In this document: positions 34,431 through 42,431 of the stretch, one piece after another
How positions within the stretch are numbered: position 1 is the first letter of the stretch
Layout: the number at the start of each line of letters is the position of its first letter
NCBI GenBank assembly: GCA_902793605.1
Contig: CADBEB010000001.1
Location: 124,001-188,000 of the forward strand
From: an uncultured Eubacteriales bacterium
GTDB taxonomy: Bacteria; Bacillota; Clostridia; Christensenellales; Aristaeellaceae
DNA length: 64,000 nt
Reading direction: 5' to 3'
The notes under the pieces: model-generated
What the model saw: only the letters and a program-made list of their open reading frames with translations
Databases searched by the model: none
Told to the model about the DNA's origin: nothing
Program-made: the position numbers and the translations under genes

Positions 34431-34820
34431 ATGAAGTATCTGTTAATCGCCGGGAGCCGGAACTACACGGACAGGGACACATTCAACCGGGTGACGGAGG
34501 AATACATCGACAGCGAGGACGCGTTCACCGTGATCGTGGCGGGCGGCGCAGCCGGCGCGGACGAGCTGGCGAAAGACTACGCCCTGGAGCACGGGCTGCA
34601 GTACATCGAATTTCCGGCAGACTGGGAAAAATACGGCAGAGCCGCGGGGCCGAAGCGGAACGACGAGATGGTCAAGTTTATCAAAGAGAAAAACGGCAGG
34701 GCACTGTACTTCTGGGACGGAGAAAGCAAGGGGACGAAACAGTGTATCGAAAGCGCCCGGAAAAACGGCGTCGACGTGACGATATGGGACACCGCGGAAG
34801 GGCGGTTTATGGAGGAATGA
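34431..34820 (+). CDS. SLOG family protein (DUF2493/YspA-like)
   Basis: 129 residues. MKYLLIAGSRNYTD and VIVAGGAAGADELAKDYA are the Rossmann-like SLOG motifs that bind nucleotide-derived ligands. 20 bases after the ParB-PRTase gene and cotranscribed. DUF2493 proteins occur in phages and plasmids with no firm function; SLOG relatives in defence systems sense NAD-derived signals. Confidence 0.88.
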   Translation: MKYLLIAGSRNYTDRDTFNRVTEEYIDSEDAFTVIVAGGAAGADELAKDYALEHGLQYIEFPADWEKYGRAAGPKRNDEMVKFIKEKNGRALYFWDGESKGTKQCIESARKNGVDVTIWDTAEGRFMEE

Positions 34821-35194
34821 GCGGCGAGGCGACGCTGTACTGGTGTGATCCTGAGCGGAACACCCAGTGCAGGAAGATGAGCTGCAGGCATGTGCTGACG
34901 CTGGCCGAGGGCGGCGTATGCGAAGCAACGTTTAATCCCGCGTTCGCGCTGCGGGATATGGACGGAAAGCCGATGATCTACGAAAAGCAAAAGGAATGGA
35001 AAGAAAGGACGGAAAGAAAGCATGATAAGGGAACTGATCAACAATCTGACGTTCATGTACAGCACGATGTGCCGGGCGAAGGGCCTGGTGCCGGACAGGC
35101 AGTTGCAAAACATCGCAGTCGGGGCGCACAGCCTAAACGCCACGTGCGGCGCCCTGGCGGCACAAAGCAAAGACACTCTCACAAAAACCGATAA
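34817..35194 (+). CDS. hypothetical phage protein, 3' part overlaps next gene
   Basis: 125 residues from ATG 34817 (ATGA overlap). Residues 1-65 look real (CDPERNTQCRKMSCRHV, a cysteine-rich motif); after that the sequence is arginine/proline-rich and matches an antisense-like shadow of the next gene. Either the gene is longer by loss of a stop or the overlap is genuine. Confidence 0.5.
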   Translation: MSGEATLYWCDPERNTQCRKMSCRHVLTLAEGGVCEATFNPAFALRDMDGKPMIYEKQKEWKERTERKHDKGTDQQSDVHVQHDVPGEGPGAGQAVAKHRSRGAQPKRHVRRPGGTKQRHSHKNR

Positions 35195-35276
35195 GGAACT
35201 ACTGAAAGAGGCGGAGTTCATCGACAACCAGATCGAGGAGGCTTTTCTGTTTCTGAACAGTCTGGAGATCGTGTGA
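35022..35276 (+). CDS. hypothetical helical protein, 84 aa
   Basis: ATG 35022 behind GGACGGAAAGAAAG. Mostly helical (RELINNLTFMYSTMCRAKGL; acidic C-terminus with NQIEEAFLFLNSLEIV). No family recognised. Its 5' end is inside the overlapping upstream frame; stop overlaps the next ATG (TGATG). Confidence 0.65.
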   Translation: MIRELINNLTFMYSTMCRAKGLVPDRQLQNIAVGAHSLNATCGALAAQSKDTLTKTDKELLKEAEFIDNQIEEAFLFLNSLEIV

Positions 35277-35488
35277 TGGACATACGACTTGCGACATGCG
35301 TGATCATCCGTAAGAACGGGGAATACCTGGTCGGTCGCGTGCTGGGATCCAGCGAGCTGCGCTGGAGCATTTACGCGCACGACGCATGGCGCACCCGGAA
35401 CCGGGAAAAGGCCAGGGAGATCAGCCGGAAAACCGGAGGCATTGAAATGCTATTCAACCCGGTGGCCGGGCAGTTGAGGATACTGTGA
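35276..35488 (+). CDS. hypothetical protein, 70 aa
   Basis: Starts at ATG 35276 in a TGATG overlap. Small alpha/beta protein with VIIRKNGEYLVGRVLGSSELRWSIY, resembling a short phage sheet protein. Function unknown. Confidence 0.65.
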   Translation: MDIRLATCVIIRKNGEYLVGRVLGSSELRWSIYAHDAWRTRNREKAREISRKTGGIEMLFNPVAGQLRIL

Positions 35489-35502
35489 AAGGAGGGCTGG
35501 CT

Positions 35503-35739
35503 GTGGCGGGGATCATACTGGACAAAGCGACTGCGCGAGTGCCGATCGCGGCAACGGTCAGCCGGAAAACCGGCGAGATCCGGTTTGAGTACAGTTACGA
35601 CTTCATGGATCAGGTGCGGTTCGGCCAGGTGATGAACAAGATCAGCCGGCTCCATGAGGCGTATGAGGACGCGAAAGTAAAGGCGGAATCGGAAACGATG
35701 AGCGGCGCGGCGACAATCAACAAAATAAATAATAATTAG
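35503..35739 (+). CDS. hypothetical protein, 78 aa
   Basis: GTG 35503 has GGAGG 8 bases ahead; the GTG at 35485 overlaps the stop of the previous gene and has no site. Beta-start (ARVPIAATVSRKTGEIRFEYSY) then a long helix and an asparagine tail. Function unknown. Confidence 0.6.
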   Translation: MAGIILDKATARVPIAATVSRKTGEIRFEYSYDFMDQVRFGQVMNKISRLHEAYEDAKVKAESETMSGAATINKINNN

Positions 35740-36008
35740 AAAGGAAGTGAAACCGCTCCTGTTTCGGACTTTTGTCGCAGGATCGTGCTACGCGCTGCGG
35801 GGCGCGGAATGTTTCGCCTTGAAATGGACAGCCGGAAAGACGGCGACAAAATACTCAGCATAAAACTGGCGACGGGGAAAGACCTGTGACGGTGGGGAAA
35901 GACCCACACGACGACATGGCCGCAGGTTTGCCTGGACGGGCTCAATACCCTCGGCGCGGTTCGATTCCGCGGGCCATGAACTATAAAACAATATTGGAGG
36001 GGATCACA
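35740..36008. other. 269-base non-coding stretch with tRNA-like fold and direct repeat
   Basis: Between two plus-strand genes. A 26-codon open frame (35809-35889) has no ribosome site. A direct repeat GGGGAAAGACC occurs at 35874-35884 and 35894-35904. 35915-35979 folds like a truncated tRNA (see that feature). Confidence 0.5.
35915..35979 (+). other. tRNA-like fold, D arm reduced
   Basis: CATGGCC (35915-35921) pairs with GGCCATG (35972-35978) as a 7-bp acceptor; CGCGG-TTCGATT-CCGCG (35955-35971) is a perfect T arm with canonical loop. The D arm is a 4-bp CAGG/CCTG hairpin with a 4-base loop, and the anticodon-like stem has only three pairs around CTCAATA. It lacks CCA. The total, 65 bases, is too short for a normal tRNA. 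Possibly a decayed tRNA or structured RNA. Confidence 0.4.
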
Positions 36009-36929
36009 TTGACAGAGAAAACGGGAATCATCACTGCCACTGGCAGGACGAGAGAGGAAATCACGGCCAGCGTGCGGATCCACATGCGGAGCATGGTGAA
36101 CAACGCCCTGGAAATCGGGCTTGACCTGATCGACATGAAGGACGCGTGCCAGCACGGCGAGTGGATGCCCTGGCTGAAGGAAATCGGCCTGAGCGCCAGC
36201 ACGGCGGCGAATTACATGCGGATTGCGCGGGAGGTCAACGGCGACAGCAAGGTTGCGCAGTTGCCATACACGAAGATCCTGGCCCTGATGGCCGCGCCGA
36301 AGGAAGACCGGGAAGCGCTGGCCGAGGCAGCGGAGAGCATGAGCGCCGCGGAGATACGGAAGCTGACCGAGGAGCGGAACAAGGCAGCCGAGGCGGCGAA
36401 CATGGAGACGGCGCGGGCCGACCAGGCCGAAAAGGACGCGAAGATGTTTAACCAGGAGGCCGCGAACCTGCGGAACAAGGTGAGCGTGCTGCAGAACGAA
36501 CTGAACAAACAGACGCAGTACAACGAGGATCTGCGCGGGAAACTGCTTTACGCCGAGAATAACCGGGTGGAAGTGGAAAAGCGGGTCGAGGTGGTTCCGG
36601 AGGATTATGAGCGGCTGAAGAAGGAACAGAAGGAACTGCTTGACGCGGCGGCAAAGGCCGAGGAAAGGGCCAACGAGGCCGAGGCCGAGCTGGAACGGAT
36701 CCAGCTGAACGGCAACGGCGGGAAACAGCCGGAAAAGCCGGTGGGGATCCTGCTGAACGAGGCGGTGAACGTTTTCCTGGGCAGCTGCGACATGATGACG
36801 TTTGACCCGGTGGGGATCCAGCGGGACGCTTTCGCGGTGAAACACGCGCTGGAAAACCTGCAGGAATGGATCGACCGGATGCAGGAGACGCTTGCGACGC
36901 CGGTGATCACGGAGGCGAACGTGATATGA
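36009..36929 (+). CDS. DUF3102 family phage protein
   Basis: 306 residues from TTG 36009, GGAGG 8 bases ahead; the ATG at 35976 lies inside the tRNA-like fold and has no site. The first 110 residues hold the DUF3102 pattern (ALEIGLDLIDMKDACQHGEWMPWLKEIGLSASTAANYMRIARE), then long coiled coils (about 120-240) and a helical C-terminus. Common in Bacillota phages, often near parB and replication genes; role unknown, possibly DNA binding. Confidence 0.85.
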   Translation: MTEKTGIITATGRTREEITASVRIHMRSMVNNALEIGLDLIDMKDACQHGEWMPWLKEIGLSASTAANYMRIAREVNGDSKVAQLPYTKILALMAAPKEDREALAEAAESMSAAEIRKLTEERNKAAEAANMETARADQAEKDAKMFNQEAANLRNKVSVLQNELNKQTQYNEDLRGKLLYAENNRVEVEKRVEVVPEDYERLKKEQKELLDAAAKAEERANEAEAELERIQLNGNGGKQPEKPVGILLNEAVNVFLGSCDMMTFDPVGIQRDAFAVKHALENLQEWIDRMQETLATPVITEANVI

Positions 36930-37390
36930 GCGAAATGCTGAAAGAAATTCCTCCGGAGGCGGAAAAGGAATGGGAAGCCTGCTTTCCGGTGCCGATGGAC
37001 ACGGCGAAGGACCTGCGGCAGAGCGTGGGCGAGCTGCAGCTGGTTGTGGCACAGATGGCCAGGCTTGTGCGGGATACGCGGAAGCAGCTGGAGGACATGC
37101 AGAGCCAGCAGCGGCAGGTGACGGTGAACCACGGCGAGGTGAAAAAGATCAACGCGGCGATCAGGGCCGCGGCGGACGCCTTCTGCGACCGGCACGGTTT
37201 CGGGGACACCGGCGACCTGCGGGCGGTGCGGGCGGACATCAGAAAGACTATTCTCGGACGGTGGCAGGTGAAGGACCTGCACGACATTCCGCAGATCGCG
37301 CTGGGGAATGTTTACAAGCTGATCGAGAATTACGGCAACATCCGGCTGGTGTTCCGGCTGCGGGACAAGCACCGGGAGGATGGCTCTTAA
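36926..37390 (+). CDS. ORF6C-like phage protein
   Basis: 154 residues from ATG 36926 (ATGA overlap). A coiled coil at 25-70, then a helical domain ending KDLHDIPQIALGNVYKLIENYG, like the ORF6C domain of antirepressors. No KilA-N or Bro partner domain, so the role is unclear. Confidence 0.65.
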   Translation: MSEMLKEIPPEAEKEWEACFPVPMDTAKDLRQSVGELQLVVAQMARLVRDTRKQLEDMQSQQRQVTVNHGEVKKINAAIRAAADAFCDRHGFGDTGDLRAVRADIRKTILGRWQVKDLHDIPQIALGNVYKLIENYGNIRLVFRLRDKHREDGS

Positions 37391-37610
37391 ATGCTGGGCG
37401 GAAAGAAAGTGCCCGGACTGTGAGTACAGGAAAAAGTACGGACTGGCCGGGCATATCTGGTGCAGCCAGTATGGGATTGTGATCCGCGTGCTGGATTTTG
37501 GTGAAATGGAGCGACGGAGGAAAGCGGAAAATGAGCGTGATTCCGGAGGTGGCTTACGAGGCGGTGGAAAAGAAACTCCGCCAGCGCGGGAAGCTGATCC
37601 AGAAAGCTGA
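37380..37610 (+). CDS. cysteine-rich small protein, 76 aa
   Basis: ATG 37380 directly after GGGAGG (zero spacing, so weakly supported). CxxC-type CPDCEYRKKYGLAGHIWCSQYG could bind zinc. The last 25 residues overlap the next gene and are low-complexity. Confidence 0.5.
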   Translation: MALKCWAERKCPDCEYRKKYGLAGHIWCSQYGIVIRVLDFGEMERRRKAENERDSGGGLRGGGKETPPAREADPES

Positions 37611-37998
37611 AGAGGCCGTGGCCAAGGCGAGAGCGAAGGCCACGGATACTTCCGCGCCCTCCGGGAATGTGACGGGCGGCAGGGGCGGCCTGCCGGGCAG
37701 CAGGGTGGAGCGCGGGGCGCTGAACGTTATCCGCGCGGAAAAGCGGCTGGAAAACGCGATGAAGTGGGAGGCCGTTTTCCGGAAGATGGACGAGATCTTC
37801 CCGGTGGAGGACAGCAACGAAGGTTTTGTGGCGAGCATGATATATGGCAACGGCATGAGCCAGGCAGATCTGGCGCGGTTCAGCGGCTGCAGCCGGCAGA
37901 CGGTGAAGATGCGGCAGGACCGGTATGTGATCCGGTGCGCGTTCCTGGCGGCGCAGGCCGGGCTGATCAGAGAGGAGGTGGAAGGATGGCAACGCTGA
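37531..37998 (+). CDS. sigma-like/ArpU-like phage regulator
   Basis: 155 residues from ATG 37531 (GGAGG 11 bases upstream). C-terminal helix-turn-helix MSQADLARFSGCSRQTVKMRQD, typical of the RinA/ArpU-type late regulators of Gram-positive phages. The N-terminal half is a long basic helix. Candidate activator of the late promoter, by position. Confidence 0.6.
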   Translation: MSVIPEVAYEAVEKKLRQRGKLIQKAEEAVAKARAKATDTSAPSGNVTGGRGGLPGSRVERGALNVIRAEKRLENAMKWEAVFRKMDEIFPVEDSNEGFVASMIYGNGMSQADLARFSGCSRQTVKMRQDRYVIRCAFLAAQAGLIREEVEGWQR

Positions 37999-38198
37999 TC
38001 AGAAGAACGGAGGTTTTGAAGCGGATCAACCAGCTGGAGGAAAAGGCAATGGCCGCGGGCGACAAGAAAGGCGGCGAATGGCTGGTGAAGGCGTACAACG
38101 CGGTGATGAGCTGCGCGGTGGAGGACCGCGTTTTCTGCGCTCAGTGCGGGAAACCGGTGAAAACCAGCAAGATCCCGGACTCAGAGGGGGGGGCATAG
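37986..38198 (+). CDS. hypothetical protein, 70 aa
   Basis: ATG 37986 behind GAGGAGGTGG. Helical, then CAQCGKPV (a half zinc ribbon). Overlaps the regulator by 13 bases. Unknown role. Confidence 0.6.
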   Translation: MATLIRRTEVLKRINQLEEKAMAAGDKKGGEWLVKAYNAVMSCAVEDRVFCAQCGKPVKTSKIPDSEGGA

Positions 38199-38253
38199 GC
38201 CTCCCTGGGCAAATGACGGTCGAGGATTTCTTATAAGAAGAAAGGACAACAGT

Positions 38254-39141
38254 ATGCAGGTCAATTACGTTCGTGAACACGAGCGGTTTATTGAGTACGC
38301 CGCTGATGAGCGCCTGACGGCAAACGAGCAGCTTCTGTGGTACGCGCTGATGCACATTTTCAACCAGCGCGCGGAAGGCTCGGAATGGCCGGACGGGTTC
38401 ATCCGGATCACCAATGACCGATTGTTCACGTATCTCCCGATTAAATGGGACGCGATGGCCAAGGCGCGGAACGCGCTGAAACAGCACGGGCGGATCGACT
38501 TCCGGAACGGAAACCGGAACAAGGCCGCGCCGGAGTACAGGATTCTGCCTTTTTACCCTCCATGTTATCCGGTTAAAACGGACAACACAGGTGGCAACGA
38601 AGGGGGCAACACGTGGGGCAACGAAGGGGGCAACCAGAGGGGCAACACGGGGGGCTTTAATATAAACATAAACAGGACATATACGGATCCTAAACAGGAT
38701 GTACACACACACCTGTCTGATCATCGTCAGCAGGACGCGCGCGCGAGGCTGAACGAAACGTATATCGACGCGAAAGGCCGGGAACAGCCGTGCCGGTTTG
38801 ACGGCGCGTTTCTGACCAGCGACCGGGCGCGGGCTTCTGTGGCGCAGCGGATCCTGGATCAGTTCTGCGGGGACATCGACGACAACGAGGCGCACGGGCG
38901 GATCTGTGAGTGGCTGCATGACGGGATGGAGCCGGAGATCTTCGAGGACGAGATCACGGAATACACGAGCCTGAGCGCGTTCATGGGCAGGATGGCCGGG
39001 ATCTTTTATTCACGCCGGTACGAGGAACGGCGGGACGACCTGGAGATGAAACGGTGCCTGCGGATCTCGGGCGGCGACAGGAAGCTGGCACAGTGGCATT
39101 ACAACCACGGCGAGAGGTACCACGGTGAACAGGAAGGATAA
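38254..39141 (+). CDS. phage replication initiator-like protein
   Basis: 295 residues. N-terminal winged-helix of the RepA_N/replisome-organiser type (LTANEQLLWYALMHIFNQ; ITNDRLFTYLPIKWDAMAKARNALKQHG), then a Gly/Asn repeat linker at about 110-135 and a helical C-terminal domain. No helicase motifs. It likely recognises the phage origin and recruits a helicase loader. Ribosome site AAGAAAGG. Confidence 0.65.
   Translation: MQVNYVREHERFIEYAADERLTANEQLLWYALMHIFNQRAEGSEWPDGFIRITNDRLFTYLPIKWDAMAKARNALKQHGRIDFRNGNRNKAAPEYRILPFYPPCYPVKTDNTGGNEGGNTWGNEGGNQRGNTGGFNININRTYTDPKQDVHTHLSDHRQQDARARLNETYIDAKGREQPCRFDGAFLTSDRARASVAQRILDQFCGDIDDNEAHGRICEWLHDGMEPEIFEDEITEYTSLSAFMGRMAGIFYSRRYEERRDDLEMKRCLRISGGDRKLAQWHYNHGERYHGEQEG
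38583..38655 (+). repeat. 12-base minisatellite in the replication gene
   Basis: Repeating GGCAACRNRKGG units give the GGN-EGGN-type linker. Repeat number can change by slippage, altering linker length without a frameshift. Confidence 0.7.
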
Positions 39142-39505
39142 ACAGGCACCGATGATCGACGAGATCACCGGCGCGACCGCATGGCCGTTTGAACGGAAGT
39201 GCCCGGAGTGCGGGCGGATGTTCGCCGGGACGTGCGCCCTGGAGGAGTGGACATACCGTGACAAGGGCGCGCTGCTGTGCAGCTGGGGATGCGTGCGGCG
39301 TCGGGAAAAGCGGCGGACAGAGGCGGAGCTGCGGGCCGCGGAAAAGCGGAACAGGAAGAAACTGACACCGGCGCAGAAGGAAGGACTGATCCGGCAGAAG
39401 ATCTTCCGCGGGATGAGCAACGAGGAGATCAGCGCGGAGACCGGGATGAGTGTGCAGCTGGTGAACTATTACCGGAAGAAGATCGAGGAGGCGTTTGAGA
39501 CATGA
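39125..39505 (+). CDS. zinc-finger and helix-turn-helix protein, 126 aa
   Basis: GTG 39125 (overlaps the upstream gene by 17 bases; ATG 39152 is an alternative). CPECGRMFAGTC..CSWGC forms a zinc site; the C-terminus EEISAETGMSVQLVNYYRKKI is a sigma region 4-like helix-turn-helix. A DNA-binding regulator is likely. Confidence 0.6.
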   Translation: MNRKDKQAPMIDEITGATAWPFERKCPECGRMFAGTCALEEWTYRDKGALLCSWGCVRRREKRRTEAELRAAEKRNRKKLTPAQKEGLIRQKIFRGMSNEEISAETGMSVQLVNYYRKKIEEAFET

Positions 39506-39981
39506 ACGCGGACGGGATTATGGGGCTGCTGTTTGAGACAATGGCGGCACAGGGGAAGCAGATACTGCCGGAGAATGACCAGGCGCTGCTGGAGCGTGTT
39601 CTGCAAAGAGGCAGTGGTTTTGAAGGCGGCAAGGTGCGGATCAGTGTGGCGGTGAAGAAGTGGGGCCGGGATCTGAACCGGCTGAAAAAGTTTGTGGCGG
39701 AAGAATACGGGGTCGGCGGGCACAGCGGCGAGAATGATACATTCGTGGATTACAACGGCAGAGGGATCAAGGTGACGTTCTGGAAGAGTGAACGGGAACC
39801 GGTGATATTTTCGTGGGATCGAATTGCGAGGACGCTGGTGGATATGGAAAACCGGGCGACACTGTTCGATCTGCAGACGATGCAGAAGGTTTACGCGATA
39901 TGGCAACAGAGCGCGAATCAGGGACGGAGCTATCCGGATCCGGTGCCGCGGCTTCACTATCCTCCGGAGGTGATGAACTGA
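39502..39981 (+). CDS. hypothetical phage protein, 159 aa
   Basis: Helical N-terminus (ENDQALLERVLQRGSGFEGG), then strands (GIKVTFWKSEREPVIFSWDRIA). No motif recognised. ATGA-type overlap with the zinc-finger gene; starts a close-packed run. Confidence 0.6.
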   Translation: MNADGIMGLLFETMAAQGKQILPENDQALLERVLQRGSGFEGGKVRISVAVKKWGRDLNRLKKFVAEEYGVGGHSGENDTFVDYNGRGIKVTFWKSEREPVIFSWDRIARTLVDMENRATLFDLQTMQKVYAIWQQSANQGRSYPDPVPRLHYPPEVMN

Positions 39982-40187
39982 TGTATTTGATGATGCCTGT
40001 GAACGTTGTGAGCAGGGCCTGCAAGACGTGCCCGCGGCTGAAAGTGATGGTCCTGGACGATAAAGGGACTCATGGCGACCTGGTGGATCGGGACCTGGAG
40101 TGCGCGCATTACGATGACTGTCTGAACGCGGTGGACATGTTCCAGCGCGGCGAGAAGGAAAACGAGGAAAGGAACGGGCGAAAATGA
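39981..40187 (+). CDS. cysteine-containing small protein, 68 aa
   Basis: ATG 39981 behind GGAGGTGATG. CKTCPRLK..CAHYDDCLNAV suggests a metal-binding knuckle. TGATG overlap with the previous gene; unknown role. Confidence 0.55.
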   Translation: MYLMMPVNVVSRACKTCPRLKVMVLDDKGTHGDLVDRDLECAHYDDCLNAVDMFQRGEKENEERNGRK

Positions 40188-40552
40188 CAACGACGGAGTT
40201 AATTGACAGGCTGAGAAAGATGTCGATCAAGTGGAAGGCGATGGCACTGTGGCGGAAGGACGAATGGCGCGTTATGAGGGAAGCAGCTGACAGACTGATG
40301 GAGCTGCGGGCTAAGCTGGATCCGATGTGGGATCAGTGGCTGATCATGGACGAGGGTCTGTTCCTGAGCGAGATCGGTGAGGACGGAGACAGCGACTGGA
40401 CGGCAATTAAGGATCAGGCTGTGAGTTTCAGTACCAGGGAAGCCGCGCAGAAGTACCTGGCGTCGCACTTCATGGAGATCGGCGGTGGGTGCGTAGTGCT
40501 GCGAGGAGACGTGGACGCGGCTAAAATGAACATCGAATTTTTTTATGACTAA
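40184..40552 (+). CDS. hypothetical protein, 122 aa
   Basis: Begins four bases before the preceding stop. Helical start, then DPMWDQWLIMDEGLFLSEIG and a cysteine-containing tail. No family known to me. Confidence 0.55.
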   Translation: MTTTELIDRLRKMSIKWKAMALWRKDEWRVMREAADRLMELRAKLDPMWDQWLIMDEGLFLSEIGEDGDSDWTAIKDQAVSFSTREAAQKYLASHFMEIGGGCVVLRGDVDAAKMNIEFFYD

Positions 40553-40704
40553 AAGTAATATTTCCTCACGCACTGAATTGAAGGAAAGTGTAGCAAAATG
40601 AACGGTTTTTGAGGGTGTTTCTTCCTATAATACGCGCGTAAATGGATAAAGGTATTATTTATTACATTCAGTGGGTAATTGTATGAAAGAAAAGAGGGGT
40701 TAGA
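40553..40704. promoter_or_regulatory. intergenic, possible phage promoter
   Basis: TATAAT at 40626-40631 with no good -35 at the normal distance. The transcribed stretch ends in the AGAGGGG ribosome site of the next gene. A weak or activated promoter. Confidence 0.3.
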
Positions 40705-41208
40705 TTGAAGTGTGAAAGATGCCGGTTCGCGCCTCCAGTGGATGCCGAAGGGTTCCAGGACGAGTGCCCGTTCTTTAATGAGCACGGCAAGGAATACAAA
40801 GACGGCAGTTACGGATGCACGATGAATTATCAGACGCTGCAGAAATTACAGGACGAACACGATGAGTACCTGGCAGCGTTCGCGGATGACTGGGGGACGA
40901 AGGAAGATTTCAAGCGTAAAGGGTGGAATTACCGGCACGCGATCGAGAACATGATGCACATGATCGGCATGTGGCCGGAAGGACTGCGGCACGCATACAA
41001 GCGGCACGGGAAAATCTTTTATAAACCATATCGGAATTACTGGTCAGGGAATAATAAATATCTGGATTATTTCAGCGGCGCGCTCGGCATTGTCGAAAAG
41101 ACGGAACCGACAAGCGAAGGAAAACAGCCGTTTTACAGGCTAACGGATTACGGTCTGAAGTATTTAGGGCGCCAGTTGGATGTCAAAATATGGCCAGAGG
41201 AGGATTAA
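40705..41208 (+). CDS. hypothetical protein, 167 aa
   Basis: TTG 40705 with AGAGGGG 5 bases ahead. CERCRFAPPVDAEGFQDECPFF at the start is a cysteine-rich motif; the rest is aromatic-rich (YKPYRNYWSGNNKYLDYF). No family identified. Confidence 0.6.
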   Translation: MKCERCRFAPPVDAEGFQDECPFFNEHGKEYKDGSYGCTMNYQTLQKLQDEHDEYLAAFADDWGTKEDFKRKGWNYRHAIENMMHMIGMWPEGLRHAYKRHGKIFYKPYRNYWSGNNKYLDYFSGALGIVEKTEPTSEGKQPFYRLTDYGLKYLGRQLDVKIWPEED

Positions 41209-41210
41209 CA

Positions 41211-41609
41211 ATGATTCACGATCAGGCTTTGGTCTGCGAGTGCAGAAAAATGCCGCTGGAGGAATATGACGGGGAGATCGACCTGGAGCTGATGCAGAAG
41301 CATGTGCGGGTTTTCATCTGCAAGAGTGAAAAGGCCAGGCTGCTGACGTTCGATGAAGTGAAGCGAAGAAAGACGGTGTATTTTGAGATCGGTCACACAA
41401 GGCCGGACGAGCTGATCGTGATCAACCTGTCGAACATCATGACGGAATACAAGGTCGATGGTCAGAAACTGCTGGCGGTGAAACTGTGGCAGCGGAAAAA
41501 CGAATGGACGGTCGAGAAGATAACTTTCCCAGTGGATAATTACGGCAAAACGTGGCGGTGCTGGTCGGCAGTGCCGACAGATGAACAGATCAGAAAGGCG
41601 GTGTGGTGA
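41211..41609 (+). CDS. small phage protein, paralogue A
   Basis: 132 residues from ATG 41211 (GAGGAGG 7 bases ahead). Its end, TWRCWSAVPTDEQIRKAVW, matches the end of the next product (YWRFWSSEPTEEQRKETPW), so the two share a C-terminal motif. Function unknown. Confidence 0.6.
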   Translation: MIHDQALVCECRKMPLEEYDGEIDLELMQKHVRVFICKSEKARLLTFDEVKRRKTVYFEIGHTRPDELIVINLSNIMTEYKVDGQKLLAVKLWQRKNEWTVEKITFPVDNYGKTWRCWSAVPTDEQIRKAVW

Positions 41610-41611
41610 CA

Positions 41612-41878
41612 ATGGCGAAGGCATACCTGTTGACACCGGACGAGATCCGAAAACTACCGCGGGCCAGCGTGGTGTGGATCGAGTTCTGGAACGGCGAGGA
41701 ACAGCGGGCCGATTCACTGAAGGCCGCGATCAAGTGCGCGGACGGGACGGTGGTTGATGAGGACACCTGCGTGTTTGATGATTACGAGCGGGACATGAGG
41801 CCGTGCGAGGACGGGTACTGGCGGTTCTGGTCAAGCGAACCGACAGAGGAACAGCGAAAGGAGACACCGTGGGAATGA
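41612..41878 (+). CDS. small phage protein, paralogue B
   Basis: 88 residues from ATG 41612 (in-frame GTG 41603 is an alternative). DEIRKLPRASVVWIEFWNGE then the shared C-terminal WxxWSxxPTxEQ motif. Only two bases after paralogue A. Confidence 0.6.
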   Translation: MAKAYLLTPDEIRKLPRASVVWIEFWNGEEQRADSLKAAIKCADGTVVDEDTCVFDDYERDMRPCEDGYWRFWSSEPTEEQRKETPWE

Positions 41879-42327
41879 CACTCGAACAAGCAACAAGAAG
41901 ACTAATGCAGAATATCGCAGACAATCAGCTGGCCGTTGCTCCTGCAATTCGACATGGCATCGAGAAAGAAATTGGTCCTGAATACTGGCTGAAGCGCGGC
42001 CAATGGGAAGGATTGGAGATGGCATACGGCATTGTTCACGAATGGATCAATGATAATGCTGACCTGCTGAAAAAGCAGGAATGGATTAAATGCTCTCATA
42101 GGATGCCAGAAGAGAGGGATTCAATATTTAAACAGTTTAAAGATACAGATAAATGGTCGCCTGCGATGTTTGAAAAATCGTCAGACGATGTCAGAGTGGT
42201 CATTGTTTTTGCTGACGGAACGAAAAGGGTGAGTCATTCTCACACTATTGACGGAAGATGGGAATGTGAAAAGAGTCTGGTGAAAAGAACCGTTACACAT
42301 TGGATGCCGAATCCGGAACTGCCTTGA
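41875..42327 (+). CDS. DUF551-like protein
   Basis: 150 residues. ATG 41875 overlaps the previous stop as ATGA. The C-terminal 75 residues have the DUF551 pattern: WIKCSHRMPEE...VTHWMPNPE. These proteins are common in phages of enteric bacteria and Clostridia, with unknown role. Confidence 0.75.
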   Translation: MTLEQATRRLMQNIADNQLAVAPAIRHGIEKEIGPEYWLKRGQWEGLEMAYGIVHEWINDNADLLKKQEWIKCSHRMPEERDSIFKQFKDTDKWSPAMFEKSSDDVRVVIVFADGTKRVSHSHTIDGRWECEKSLVKRTVTHWMPNPELP

Positions 42328-42346
42328 GAAAGTTGGTGAAGTGGTA

Positions 42347-42424
42347 ATGATACAAATTGCCATATTGTTTGTGCTTATTGGTTGGCTATTATACATGGTG
42401 GCTGATATCTGGGAAGGTCGGTGA
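42347..42424 (+). CDS. 25-residue single-helix membrane peptide
   Basis: MIQIAILFVLIGWLLYMVAD then IWEGR, stop. One transmembrane helix. Ribosome site GAAAGTTGGTG is weak. It may be a small regulator or a phage membrane peptide. Confidence 0.5.
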   Translation: MIQIAILFVLIGWLLYMVADIWEGR

Positions 42425-42431
42425 ATCGTAA

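Noticed and set aside
35736..37052. 438-codon minus frame opposite the DUF3102 gene
   Set aside because: Shadow frame; arginine/leucine/histidine-rich without a start signal; plus genes are clear.
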